The notes beneath the pieces are model-generated. The model was not told the origin of the DNA, did no database searches, and saw only the letters and a list, made by a program, of their open reading frames with translations. Below, piece after piece: positions 1-11,567 of a DNA stretch of 64,000 bases. The DNA is from Zoroaster sp. YZ-2022 (taxonomy: Eukaryota > Echinodermata > Asteroidea > Forcipulatida > Zoroasteridae). The stretch spans positions 22,884,161-22,948,160 of the forward strand of contig CM055817.1 of the NCBI GenBank assembly GCA_029582265.1. The letters are read 5' to 3'. Numbering within the stretch: position 1 is the stretch's first letter; each line of letters begins with the position of its first letter. Position numbers and translations under genes: made by a program.

Positions 1-158
1 AAGTGTTTGGGATCAAGTCCATATATAGTAATAATGACTAGGCTGAGTTGCAAAGTGTTTGTGATCAAGTCCATATATAGTAATGACTAGGCTGAGTTGC
101 AAAGTGTTTGTGATCAAGTCCATATATAGTAATGACTAGGCTGAGTTGCAAAGTGGGC
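1..158. repeat. 49-bp tandem repeat, 3 copies
   Basis: Three copies begin at about 1, 52 and 101, each carrying AAGTGTTTG, a short ATATATAG stretch and GACTAGGCTGAGTTGC. The first copy has a 3-base ATA insertion. The array runs off the left window edge. No function is visible, and 159-500 holds nothing I recognise. Confidence 0.9.
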
Positions 159-500
159 ATAAATTAGTTTTTCTTAATGTTCTTTTGCTAAGGGGCAGTG
201 ATTCAGGGCTGGAATTCTGCACTTGGGTGTATACTGGTGGGTTGAGGGGAAGAAATAAACTCATGCTGCCGCCACTGTGTTCAGGCTTAGTCAATACCAA
301 ACTCTACAATTCCTCTGCATTGGTGCTAATAACAGGACTGTATTTACAATCATGACATCACTCTCAAAAGGAGTGTATTGTGGGTGACTTGTCAGCATAA
401 GTGATAGCTTTACTTTGTCCATGAGTTAAGTTTGTATTGTGCTTTAAAGGTTCCAATAAGCTACACTAGTAACTGTAAATAGAGTAGTCATAGAGACCGT

Positions 501-1040
501 AAATCATTACATCTACTTGGGAAAGATCACATTTGAAAATGAAACATGCGAAGAAGTGAAAAGAAGAATCGAACTGGCATGGGTTAAATTTGGAAAACTC
601 GGCTTCATCCTACGAGACCAATGTCACTAAGAAGAAAGGTCTTTAACCAATGCATCATACCAGTAATATCCTATGGTGAGGAGACCTTGTCTACCAAAAA
701 ACAAATTACAAAGAAGCTGCGTGTTGCAGAAAGGGCCGTGGAGAGGATAATTGTGGGTGTTACAATTAGGAGAGATCTCAAGGAGACGACTAGAATACAG
801 TAATCAAAACTAGAAAATGGAGATGGGCTGGACACCTCGCCAGACGGACATGACAATAGATAGATACACCAAATTACAGACTGGACTCCAAGAACACAAG
901 TCAAAAAGAGATGCCGACAAAAGAGAAGATGGAGAGATGAGATCAGAGACTACCGTGGAAAAACATGGTGGAACAACTGGCACAAGAGCAGTGGAATATT
1001 GGTGAAGAGATCTTCCTTCAACAATGGGGTGAAAAGCTAC
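501..1040 (+). pseudogene. LINE reverse transcriptase C-terminal fragment, frameshifted
   Basis: Across shifting frames the translation follows the C-terminal region of RTE/CR1-like non-LTR polymerases. It opens with IYLGKITFENETCEEVKRRI, continues with SLRRKVFNQCIIPVISYGEE and LRVAERAVERII, then KWRWAGHLARRTD near 815-855 and a basic segment RRWRDEIRDYRG near 925-965. The last part needs at least two frame changes, so the copy is dead. No upstream polymerase motifs are present, as expected for a 5'-truncated retrocopy. The family assignment is from motif memory only. Nothing recognisable lies between it and 1430. Confidence 0.85.
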
Positions 1041-1429
1041 GTGTTGTCTGTTGCGTGAGTTTCTGCTAGCTGCATCCAGTCACATCTAATTTGTACCCCA
1101 TTAAGTTCTGAACTACCAAGTGACATCCATTGCTTATACCATGAGGCTCTCAAGCAAATTAGCCAAACTCATGACAGTGCTTATCGTGTATGCACTTATT
1201 TGGAGTATAATACTGTGGACTGGGTTATAGAAGTTTAGTACACTTCATATAGGCATTACAATTTTGCGTACAGTGTGTATTAGTCAAGACACGCTTCAGA
1301 ATGTTTAAACAATCCATCATATTTATCAATATTATTTCATTTGAGGTTTCATTTGAATTTTAATATTGAAATAGTTTTGCTCTATTTGTAATTTTATTAA
1401 TACGATTTTATTGACTAATAATTTGACAA

Positions 1430-2781
1430 ATTTGAAGAGAGTTGTTCACATATTACGATGCTTTATTACCACAGAATTACCAAACACAAATAAAACAATC
1501 AAATGATTGAATAGAATAATTAATTACAGCAATATGATGATTAGAATGACCCTTTGTTATTGAGATATTAATTCCTGAATGGAATTCAACTGTTTCTTTA
1601 GTGATCTTGTTAGATTTCAGACTTTGTAGGTAGGGTTGATGATACAGAATTGATGATGTCATTATAAAACACCATTTTGCCTTAAACATTAAAGCCCCAA
1701 TACACCTTTGGTTAAAGTCATTATGTTCATTTATACTTGATGAGTATCAAGAAATATGTATAGAAACCAATCTGTAAAAGTTGCAGCTCTCATTCCAAAT
1801 GTTTTCCTTGATGAAATGTTCATTAACAAAGCATATAAATACAATAAGTGGCTGAAATTATACATTTTTATAATGATTTTTGTTTTCCTGTTTTCTCTTC
1901 AATTAAATCACTTCAGATTGAATACTTTCTCAGGATAATTGTTACCTTACCAACTTTGATCAAGTCAACTTTTAGATGATAGTTTTATAATTGGATAATT
2001 ACCAAAGGTGTACTGCATATACAATTTGCTCAAATAATAATAATAAACAGTTTAGATTTGAACAAAATACCATTAAGTCCTTAAAAATGAGAAAAACAAA
2101 TTATTTGATAACATTTGAAATCCATGACTTCTTGCCTAAACAAATTTTTGTTCAGATATTGTAATTTGAACATGAATCTTATTAAATTCCTCATTCATTA
2201 CCAAGACCAGTTTGAAAAGAATGACAACAACTAGCTTGTTAACATTGAACAATGTAAGCTGTATAACGTTTCATTGATAGCACTGAACGTGTATTTCATC
2301 AGTCAAAATGCAGTCAATTCATTCAGAGATATCACTCTTAATCCAACTGTTTCAAGGAGTCAGGATTTGTAATCATAAAAATCAACACATGAAATATGTT
2401 AAAATATAAAGATCTTAAATTTAAATTAAAGATATATTAAGTGATTTTTCTCTAATTTACTGGTTAATATAATTAACACGTAAATTTGTTTTCAAATGAG
2501 ATATTTTACAAAATGATTGAAGAAGAAACTTTTGCCAATTTTCACATGAAATTAATGTATCCTGCTGTCATTATCCAATAAGTGGTTTGGGAAAACTATC
2601 TGTTTCAAAGTAGTTCACTTTATTTGGTTGAAGAAAATAGCTGTGTTATAATTTGAAGTGAAAAGTAAACAAAAATCACAACAAATGTAATTATGAAATA
2701 CTTGATCCTATTAATAAGTTACAGTAATCTGAATTTTAAACTTTATACAGTGAATAAAATATACCATTAACGCCTCACAAT
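1430..2781. repeat. Segmental repeat unit 1, left part (copy A)
   Basis: AT-rich non-coding DNA that recurs at 8525-9868 and 11760-12760 in the same orientation. The match starts near CACATATTACGATGC and runs to the CACAATAA at about 2781. The copies differ by scattered substitutions. All three carry the same 60-codon open frame by descent, and I do not consider that frame a gene. This is the distal (3') flank of the fibrinogen gene in an ancestral tandem unit. Confidence 0.9.
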
Positions 2782-3480
2782 AAAAAACAGAAAGTAACAA
2801 TGAATTATTAAAATGTGAAAATCCATGACTGCTTGCGTAAAACTGTTTTTGTTCAGATAATTTCATCTGAACATCAATCTCAATTCCTCATTCATTAATA
2901 AGACTAGTTTGAAATCAATGATCAAAACTAGTTTAGAAACATGTGCCGAATGTATGCTGCAAAACATTCCATACACATTATTGAATGTCTATTTCAACAA
3001 TTATAATGCAACAAAATCTAATTTCAGAGGTTGATAATTTATCAAACACTTTGTGCAGCTTTTTCATTGAGTCAGAATTTTCTATTTAAATTATCTAAAT
3101 CTAAATCATTTTTATGTACACAAATCTCCAAAAATCTCCAAAAAGGTTATTAAAATAAAATGAATGAAAATATTGATTTCTATACGCTATATTCACAAAA
3201 ACTTAATTAAGGTTTTACTTTTGCTTTACAATGAAGTCCTTAAAAATTGCGAAGACAAAATGTAATTGATCAAATGTCAAAATCCATGACTGCTTGCGTA
3301 AAACCATTTGTTGTTGTGATATTAATATCAGAACATCAATCTGAATTCGTCATTTATTACCAAGATCAGTTTCAAGTCGAGCCAAACCTACTACATGTAG
3401 TTCAAGTCAGGATTTGTAATCTAAATTTTCTAAATCTAAATAATTTTAAACACAACAAATACATTTAACATGTTTTGTTT
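2090..3480. repeat. Degenerate internal repeats, 3 copies
   Basis: A motif of roughly 130 bp, recognised by AAATCCATGACTGCTTGC followed by a Lys-rich-looking A/T stretch and TTCCTCATTCATTA, appears at about 2110-2230, 2815-2935 and 3270-3385. Each is preceded by a version of AAGTCCTTAAAAATG. The spacing is about 700 and 455 bp. Segment 3480-3940 is AT-rich with a short 22-bp duplication of GATATATTTTTTAA at about 3690-3735 and nothing else. Confidence 0.7.
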
Positions 3481-3941
3481 TTCCTCACAAGTACAATATA
3501 CAATTTGCTTTGTAAATTAACAAAGATTGAGAAGAAAAATACTATTTGATAACAGGTGCTACTCATGCAAACATTTAGTCAATCTGTCATAAATATATTC
3601 GTTGCATTTTGAATTCCAAAGTACAACATCTATCAGTAGCCAATTAGTGTCATTATTTATTATCGAGGATGCTGCTATATAAATTTAATTGTGATATATT
3701 TTTTAATCGCGATATATTTTTTAAATTGCGATTTGCCGATATCTCGATAACTTGAAAAGTTCTCCATATTGTAATTGAATAAACAAAAAAAGTATTACGA
3801 TATTCGGTGTTATCGTCCAAGCTGTTTGCCTCAATTTGGATCTAAAAAAACACTGAACATGTTTTCCCGTCGGATCTAGGGCGTTGAGAAGGCATTTGTT
3901 TGTTTAGTGTTGTCAAAATAATATGGGTGTGTCTTACAAGT

Positions 3942-4982
3942 CTAAAGGATCTCTTTTAATTTCATGCTGCATTTCTTCAGGGAGTAATAGTCTCCTTTCC
4001 ATTGTCTCCACATTATTCCCTTTGCAAATTTAACATTTTTATGATGGTAGTATTTACCATTCAGATGTGCATTAAAACAGTCATCAAACCACCAGGCACC
4101 TTCAAATCTCACCGCACAATTATATGATGACTTGGCATCATTGTCCTGATCCTTTGTTGTGAATGGATCTCCATTGTGTCTTGTCATTGAATCACCTGCT
4201 GTACTCTCAGTATGATATGAACCAACGTGGAGAGTGTACTTGTCATCTGAAACAGCAAACTGACCATAGGCAGACCAAGCTGTTTGGTTTTCCCAATCTT
4301 CCATATCTACTCTCAGTTGCCATTGTCCTGACCCAGTTAGTGTACGAAGGATGTCATTCCCTATCCAAAATTCACTAGATGGATCGCCAAACCCTGATTG
4401 GTATTCAGTCCAGTTACGATAGAAGTCAACGGAGCCATCTTGTCTCCTCTGAAACACGATCCAGCCTCCACCGTCTGTCTCCATATCACAGTAACATTTT
4501 ATCCCATCAGACAGACCAGCAGGAAAGATAGTGTAGATGCCATTGTCATGGTGACCAGCTTGGAACAACATCAGACAACTGCTGTAACGTACAGTGTCAG
4601 GTACTGAAAATGAAGGAGTGTCCAAGTTATCATCATAGTAGGTACTTCCTTGTAGCTCAACAAAGTCAGCAGGGGAGTGAGCTCTGGTGGCATTATTCAA
4701 TGCACAAACATGGTTACTTGTGTGATAGTTGAATGATGCACACTGTGGATTCATAGAGCAGTCTCGTCCACAGATCACAGGAGAAGATACAGTCTTCCAT
4801 TGAAACACGTGATTCAGTAAGACTCGGTTGTTGGCTGGATATAAACTTGAAGTGAACCGTTGTGGACACTCACTCTGACAATGATGTATCAAGCAAGTCA
4901 GAAACAAGGTTGCTATGATAACATTCATGATGAAGGTAGCTGTATCAATGACTTCAGATATCTGAAATGAGTTGGTCTTCAT
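3942..4982 (-). CDS. Secreted PAN/apple plus fibrinogen-domain lectin-like protein
   Basis: A complete single-exon frame of 346 residues. Residues 19-37 form a hydrophobic signal peptide ending QS before Cys39. Met19 (codon 4926-4928) gives a cleaner signal peptide than Met1 and may be the true start. Residues about 38-118 resemble a PAN/apple domain (Cys39, 71, 75, 81, 93). Residues about 133-346 are a full fibrinogen C-terminal domain: GHHDNGIYTIFP, DMETDGGGWIVFQRR, the calcium-site segment KDQDNDAKSSYNCA (277-290), GAWWFDDCFNAHLNGKYY and the closing KGDYYSLKKCSMK. In this family (ficolins, tachylectins, FREPs) the domain binds acetylated sugars or other ligands outside the cell; the ligand here is inference. 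No intron is visible, which may mean a retrogene origin or simply a one-exon lectin. A minus-strand AATAAA lies about 280 bp past the stop (3655-3660). The gene stands alone; a tandem unit further right has lost it. Confidence 0.93.
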   Translation of the reverse strand: MKTNSFQISEVIDTATFIMNVIIATLFLTCLIHHCQSECPQRFTSSLYPANNRVLLNHVFQWKTVSSPVICGRDCSMNPQCASFNYHTSNHVCALNNATRAHSPADFVELQGSTYYDDNLDTPSFSVPDTVRYSSCLMLFQAGHHDNGIYTIFPAGLSDGIKCYCDMETDGGGWIVFQRRQDGSVDFYRNWTEYQSGFGDPSSEFWIGNDILRTLTGSGQWQLRVDMEDWENQTAWSAYGQFAVSDDKYTLHVGSYHTESTAGDSMTRHNGDPFTTKDQDNDAKSSYNCAVRFEGAWWFDDCFNAHLNGKYYHHKNVKFAKGIMWRQWKGDYYSLKKCSMKLKEIL

Positions 4983-5013
4983 TCTGGAGATGTCTGATTA
5001 CTTCAAAGGCTTC

Positions 5014-6870
5014 AAAGATGGTTGAGATGTAGTAGTAATATCTAAGTCATCCACAGTCAAGAATTTCTATGAAGTCTACGTCTTTAAAAATGCCTTCTCT
5101 GACTGCAGTATATTGACGTTATTACTGGTACATGTATCTTACCGAAGTGATGAGCACTCAGTCAATGGAATTTGATATCATGAAGGCAGTGCTGTTGATC
5201 TTGGCAAGATAAGGGTTACCCATAGTAACAGGTAAACAGAGATACTGTGTAGCATTTGATTGGTTGCTGATAGTTTATAATGAAATGAATATTCATGATG
5301 GGTGATGTCATCGAACGTAGCTCATCGTAAACCTCCACTGCACCAAATCATGTATGCTTTAATGGTTCAATTGTGCCACTAAGGAACCTCATTAAAAAAA
5401 TATGTTTTTCCCCAAACATTCAAAATTTAGGACAACATTAGGTTTGTAAGTCCTTCAAGTGTAGGAATGATGTTAGTACAAAATGCTTATAGTCACAAAT
5501 TGTCCATCTCCATAGTTCTTCCTGTTGTGTGGTTATGTGTTTCTGTGATTTCTAAAAGAGTCATTTTGATTTCAAATGTAATAGCTTTTGAAATTAATAC
5601 ACAATTCGTGATCATTACAGTGCAGCTTGATCACTTGTGAGGTATTTGTAGACAGTAAAGTCATATCTCACTGACTAATTTTTGGTTTCTGTATTGTACA
5701 GCTTGATCACTTGTGTGGTATTTGTAGACAGTAAAGTCGTATCTCACTGAGTAATTCTTGGTTTCTGTATTGTACAGCTTGATCACTTGTGTGGTATTTG
5801 TAGACAGTAAAGTCGTATCTCACTGAGTAATTCTTGGTTTCTGTATTGTACAGCTTGATCACTTGTGTGGTATTTGTAGACAGTAAAGTCGTATCTCACT
5901 GAGTAATTCTTGGTTTCTGTATTGTACAGCTTGATCACTTGTGTGGTATTTGTAGACAGTAAAGTCATATCTCGCTGAGTAATTCTTGGTTTCTGTATTG
6001 TACAGCTTGATCACTTGTGTGGTATTTGTAGACAGTAAAGTCATATCTCGCTGAGTAATTCTTGGTTTCTGTATTGTACAGCTTGATCACTTGTGTGGTA
6101 TTTGTAGACAGTAAAGTCATATCTCGCTGAGTAATTCTTGGTTTCTGTATTGTACAGCTAGATGACTTGTGTGGTATTTGTAGACAGTAAAGTCATATCT
6201 CACTGAGTAATTCTTGGTTTCTGTATTGTACAACTGAGTAATTCTTGGTTTCTGTATTGTACAGCTTGATCACTTGTGTGGTATTTGTAGACAGTAAAGT
6301 CATATCTCGCTGAGTAATTCTTGGTTTCTGTATTGTGCAGCTTGATCACTTGTGTGGTATTTGTAGACAGTAAAGTCATATCTCGCTGAGTAATTCTTGG
6401 TTTCTGTATTGTGCAGCTTGATGACTTGTGTGGTATTTGTAGACAGTAAAGTCATATCACACTGAGTAATTCTTGGTTTCTGTATTGTACAGCTTGATCA
6501 CTTGTGTGGTATTTGTAGACAGTAAAGTCATATCTCGCTGAGTAATTCTTGGTTTCTGTACAATGTTTGACCATTCTTCATCTCAGCACATTACAATACA
6601 ATCACAGTTAAATATGATTTTCCCTGATGGTGATAGCCATTGCTGTCTAAAACTCAGTTTCAATTTGATGTACAATACAGTTGTATAATAGCCATTAGAA
6701 TAGAAGTAACAGGTTTGTTGTTTTAACTGAAGCAGTTCCATTTTGTTGCAATTGTTTTAAACACATGTAAATGTTTTTCTATCAGACAGGAATGAATATT
6801 ATAAGTATGGTTGAGGTAGTGAGAGATAAACACAACTTATTTCTGTTTGGCCCAATAGAGGAAAGACGAG
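5014..6870. repeat. Segmental repeat unit 1, upstream flank of the fibrinogen gene
   Basis: From AAAGATGGTTGAGATG to GAAAGACGAGGCAA this segment matches 10229-11567. It contains the presumed promoter side of the minus-strand gene at 3942-4982. A TATAAA in minus orientation lies about 290 bp before the ATG (near 5275), but I cannot show it is used. The 76-bp minisatellite is embedded in it. The right copy has an extra 40 bp at about 10630-10670. Confidence 0.9.
5623..6560. repeat. 76-bp minisatellite, about 12 copies
   Basis: The unit starts CAGCTTGATCACTTGTG and contains GTATTTGTAGACAGTAAAG and GAGTAATTCTTGG. Full copies begin near 5623, 5699, 5775 and so on to 6488, with one partial copy at 6232-6262. 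Copies differ at a few sites (TATCTCGC versus TATCTCAC). It lies about 0.65-1.6 kb upstream of the fibrinogen-domain gene. The open frames in it are by-products of the repeat. Confidence 0.95.
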
Positions 6871-7535
6871 GCAAGCAAGATGGTTTTTAATCAATATTTT
6901 CCTCCATCTGACTTGTTGACTGGTAAAATATTACTATTAAACAACCTTGGCATTTTACAACAGGTACGGCAGTCGTTTGTTTGTAGAGTTACTGACAGCA
7001 AAGTCAATATTTATCAATTTGGTCATTTCAGTCAAGCATGGTTTCCACTGCGCACAGTTCCAGTTCTTCTCTGTCTGCATCATTTATTAGTAATTGCATG
7101 CAGTTGAGGTGTGAACTGATATGCACAAGTGTTATGGCGAAAACATTTTTGTCCGTGATGCAATGTAGAGTACTGTAAATGACACACTGTACAAGACTAC
7201 AGCAATGGAGTTATTTATATTTCAAGCTTTTTAATTTGAGATGTTTCACATAAAAATAGTTGATGTTGATAAGCCTCTCTGTGGGTATCAACTTGAAAAT
7301 ATGTCTTGTATTTCTAGTTTGCTATAACTGTTCAAATGAGTCAGCATTTCCTCAAAACCACAAAACCTCAAAACAGCATAGACATTTGTAATTGTTTTTA
7401 ATCAGGCAAAAAAAAATGTCAGTACAAGTAGCCATTTGAAATAAATACAATTTGAATAGGGGTGTCGATCTGAAGAATATGTGTGTGTATGTATAGGCTG
7501 AGTCAATACCCTTCTCTCTGTAATATCCTCTTGTG
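6871..7535. other. Unique spacer, no gene recognised
   Basis: This segment is not part of the duplicated flank. A 75-codon frame at 6880-7107 has no domain, signal peptide or splice context that I can recognise. The rest is plain AT-rich sequence. Confidence 0.6.
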
Positions 7536-7864
7536 CAGTGGCGTAAATCCGTGTTGGAAAGTGCAGGATGATATTGAAATTTGTTGGCATAATGTACAAC
7601 GAAGTACTGGATCTCGAACAGCACTCAACTGATGGATCCTCACCACACCCACCAAACAGCGCTTCAAACATTTTTTAAACAAAAATTGGCTTGCCCATGG
7701 GGGGGGCGGGGGTGGGAGGGTGTACTCCCAGCAGGTTTTGTTTTACTGGAGGAAAAAGTCTGTGGGATGGTCCTATGAATGATCGTTCCTCCCCTCCCCC
7801 TCCCCGGGACAAATAGTGGTATATATCCCCCATCTGCCCCCCCTTTCTGGGATTTACGCCCATG
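7536..7864. mobile_element. hAT-like MITE with degenerate target duplication
   Basis: The left end CAGTGGCGTAAATCC (7536-7550) is mirrored by GGATTTACGCC plus CATG at the right end (7849-7864). The flanking 8-mers CTCTTGTG and CTGTAGTG agree at 6 of 8 bases, as expected for an old hAT insertion. The interior is G/C-homopolymer-rich and has no transposase. Segment 7873-8337 to the right holds nothing recognisable. Confidence 0.7.
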
Positions 7865-8337
7865 CTGTAGTGAGGGTGTAAGGGATTAATCAGTACTATC
7901 AACAACTTAGATTTATGGACCATGAAAATGTAATTTAGCCTTTAATTTGCAGGGATCTGTGTTTGAAGGACATGTTAAAGACATAACCTGCAAAAAGTTG
8001 TTGCTTTCCTTCTTAAGTAACGATGGCTCCATTGGTCATCTTAACTTATGACGAGTAACATGCGCAATTGTTTAACTTCATGACTTGTTATGTTTTGTGA
8101 AATCATTTATAAAACACGTCGTAAGTTGCGACGTATCTTAGCGTTTCATGATATCGGCCCCAGAATCAACGAGATTTCATTTGTCAAAACAACTTATTCT
8201 GATGAGGTCCTGTGGATTGTTACTTTATCATAGATATACCATCATGGAAAGACATCTGTAACATAAAATGATATTTCTTATTTTGATCATCCTATAAAAA
8301 AATACAAAAATTTTCTTGATGATATGCAAATTGCATA

Positions 8338-9868
8338 CAATATACATCAAGGAACACTTATTTTGACAAATACGAATTTGTAAACTATCCACAGTATTTA
8401 TACATTTAAGTAAATCTAAGGTCTGTTTTCAATTTCAGTGTTGAACATACTTTGATTTTTTTTGCTGGGTTTAAAAAATAATACTATGTTAATAGTCACA
8501 TTAATAATTTGAAACATCTGAAGAAATGTGTGCACATATTACAATGCTTTATTGCCACAGAATTACCAAACACAAATAAAACAATCAAATGATTGAATAG
8601 AATAATTAATTACAGCAATATGATGATTACAATGACCCTTTGTTATTGAGATATTAATTCCTGAATGGAATTCAACTGTTTCTTTAGTGATCTTGTTAGA
8701 TTTCATACTTTGTAGTTAGGGTTGATGATACAGAATTGATGATGTCATTATAAAACACCATTTTGCCTTAAACATTAAAGCCCCAATACACCTTTGGTTA
8801 AAGTCATTATGTTCATTTATACTTGATGAGTATCAAGAAATATGTATAGAAACCAATCTGTAAAAGTTGCAGCTCTCATTCCAAATGTTTTCCTTGATGA
8901 AATGTTCATTAACAAAGCATATAAATACAATAAGTGGCTGAAATTACACATTTTGATATTGACTTTTGTTTTCCTGTTTTCTCTTCAATTAAATCACTTA
9001 AGATTGAATATTTTCATAGGATAATTGTTACCTTACTAACTTTGATGAAGTCAACTTTTAGATGATAATTTTATAATTGGATAATTACCAAAGGTGTACT
9101 GCATATACAATTTGCTCAAATAATAATAATAAACAGTTTAGATTTTAACAAAATACCATTAAGTCCTTAAAAATGAGAGAAACAAATTATTTGATAACAT
9201 TTCAAATCCATGACTGCTTGCCTAAACAAATTTTTGTTCAGATATTGTCATTTGAACATGAATCTTATTAAATTCCTCATTCATTCCCAAGACCAGTTTG
9301 AAAAGAATGACAACAACTAGCTTAGAAACATTGAACAATGTAAGCTGTATAACGTTTCATTGACAGCACTGAAGGTGTATTTCATCAGTCAAAATGCTGT
9401 CAATTCATTCAGAGATATCACTCTTAATCCAACTGTTTCAACGAGTCAGGATTTGTAATCATAAAAATCAACACATAAAATATGTTAAAATATAAAGATC
9501 TTAAATTTAAACTAAAGATATATTAAGTGATTTTTCTCTAATTTACTGGTTAATATAATTAAAACGTAAATTTGTTTTCAAATGAGATATTTTACAAAAT
9601 GATTGAAGAAGAAACGTTTGCCAATTTTCACATGAAATTAATGTATCCTGCTGTCATTATCCAGTAAGTGGTTTGGGAAAACTACCTGTTTCAAAGTAGT
9701 TCACTTTATTTGTTTGAAGAAAATAGCTGTGTTATAATTTGAAGTGAAAATTAAACAAAAATCACAACAAATGTAATTATGAAATACTTGATCCTATTAA
9801 TAAGTTTCAGTAATCTGAATTGTAATTTTTATACATTGAATAAAATACCATTAAGGCCGCACAATAAT
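8338..9868. repeat. Segmental repeat unit 2, left part (copy B)
   Basis: From about 8525 this matches copy A, and from 8338 (AATATACATCAAGGAACAC) it matches copy C at 11571. Similarity to copy A stops at CACAATAA (about 9868), where a SINE begins. The 2.2 kb that carries the fibrinogen gene in unit 1 is absent. Confidence 0.9.
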
Positions 9869-10228
9869 TGGGTGTTGTGGCCGAGCGGTCTAGCTTACCG
9901 GATTCAAGTTCTGGTGTAAGCAACATAATGTGGGTTCGAATCACGGCCGTGACACTTGTGTCCTTGAGCAAGACACTTAATCATAATTGCTTCTCTCCAC
10001 CCAGGGGTTAAATGGGTACCTGTGAAGGCAGAGTTGGTTTGCTCTATATGCGCTAGAAATGGCAGCAATTGAGCTGTATACTCCCCAGGGAGCTGATATG
10101 GTTTCAGGAATGATTTATGAGCCTTATGAGCCTTATGAGCAGGGATAATAATATAATGCGCCTTGAGCACCACTTAGTTGGTGGATACGTGCGCTATATA
10201 AATCCACACATTATTATTATTATTATTA
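9869..10228 (+). mobile_element. tRNA-Leu-derived SINE with (ATT)n tail, copy 1
   Basis: The head looks like tRNA-Leu: box A TGGCCGAGCGG, an anticodon arm reading CCGGATTCAAGTTCTGG with CAA in the anticodon position, and box B GGTTCGAATC. A body of about 200 bp follows, then GCGCCTTGAGCACC and GTGGATACGTGCGCTATATA, then ATT repeats. The tail resembles that of the LINE at 26465-28972. Other copies lie at 45623 and 61050. Polymerase III transcription is inferred from the family. Confidence 0.92.
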
Positions 10229-11567
10229 TTAAAGATGGTTGAGATGTAGTAGTAATATCTAAGTCATCCACAGTCAAGAATTTCTATGAAGTCTAAGTCT
10301 TTAGTAATACCTTCTCTGACTGCAGTATATTGACGTTATTACTGGTACATGTATCTTATCAAAGTGATGAGCTCTCAGTCAGTCAGTGGAATTTGCTATC
10401 ATGAAGGCAGTGCTGTTGATCTTGGCAAGATAAGGGTTACCCATAGTAACAGGTAAACAGAGATACTGTGTAGCATTTGATTGATTGCTGATAGTTTATA
10501 ATGAAATGAATATTCATGATGGGTGATGTCATCGAGCATAGCTCATGATCATCATGAACCTCCACTGCACCAAATTATGTATGCTTTAATGGTTCAATTG
10601 TGCCACTAAGGAAGCTTATTAAAAAAAATAGTTTTTGTTAAATTGAAAAATACAAAGTGGGTAGGTGAATATGTTTTTCCCCAAACATTCAAAATTTAGG
10701 ACAACATTAGGTTTGTAAGTCCTTCAAGTGTAGGAATGACGTTAGTACAAAATGCTTATAGTCACAAATTGTCCATCTCCATAGTTCTTCCTGTTGTGTG
10801 GTTATGTGTTTCTGTGATTTCTAAAAAGAGTCATTTTGATTTCAAATGTAATAGCTTTTGAAATTAATACACATTTCATGATCATTACAGTGCAGATTGA
10901 TCACTTGTGTGGTATTTGTAGACAGTAAAGTCATATCTCACTGAGTAATTCTTGGTTTCTGTATTGTACAGCTTGATCACTTGTGTGGTATTTGTAGACA
11001 GTAAAGTCATATCTCGCTGAGTATTTCTTGGTTTCTGTATTGTACAGCTTGATCACTTGTGTGGTATTTGTAGACAGTAAAGTCATATCTCACTGAGTAA
11101 TTCTTGGTTTCTGTATTGTACAGCTTGATCACTTGTGTGGTATTTGTAGACAGTAAAGTCATATCTCGCTGAGTAATTCTTGGTTTCTGTATTGTGCAGC
11201 TTGATCACTTGTGAGGTATTTGTAGACAGTAAAGTCATATCTCGCTGAGTAATTCTTGGTTTCTGTACAATGTTTGACCATTCTTCATCTCAGCACATTA
11301 CAATACAATTACAGTATTTTCCCTGATGGTGATAGCCATTGCTGTCTAAAACTCAGTTTCAATTTGATGTACAATGCAGTTGTATAATAGCCATTAGAAT
11401 AGAAGTAACAGGTATGTTGTTTTAACTGAAACAGTTCCCTTTTGTTGCAATTGTTTTAAACACATGTAAATGTTGTACTCTCAGACAGAAATGAATATTA
11501 TAAGTATGGTGGAGGTAGTGCGAGATAAACACAACTTATTTCTGTTTGGCCCAATAGAGGAAAGACG
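10229..11567. repeat. Segmental repeat unit 2, upstream-flank copy without its gene
   Basis: This matches 5014-6870 from AAAGATGGTTGAGATG onward. It is the former upstream flank of a second fibrinogen-domain gene that is no longer there. The match ends at GAGGCAA, where copy C begins with no spacer. Confidence 0.9.
10893..11267. repeat. 76-bp minisatellite, about 5 copies
   Basis: Same unit as 5623-6560, with only about five copies, beginning near 10893, 10969, 11045, 11121 and 11197. The flanks are homologous, so the arrays have changed length since the segmental duplication. Confidence 0.95.

Noticed and set aside
6880..7107. 75-codon frame starting at a plausible ATG
   Set aside because: No recognised domain, no splice context, and it falls in unique AT-rich spacer; chance frames of this length are common here.
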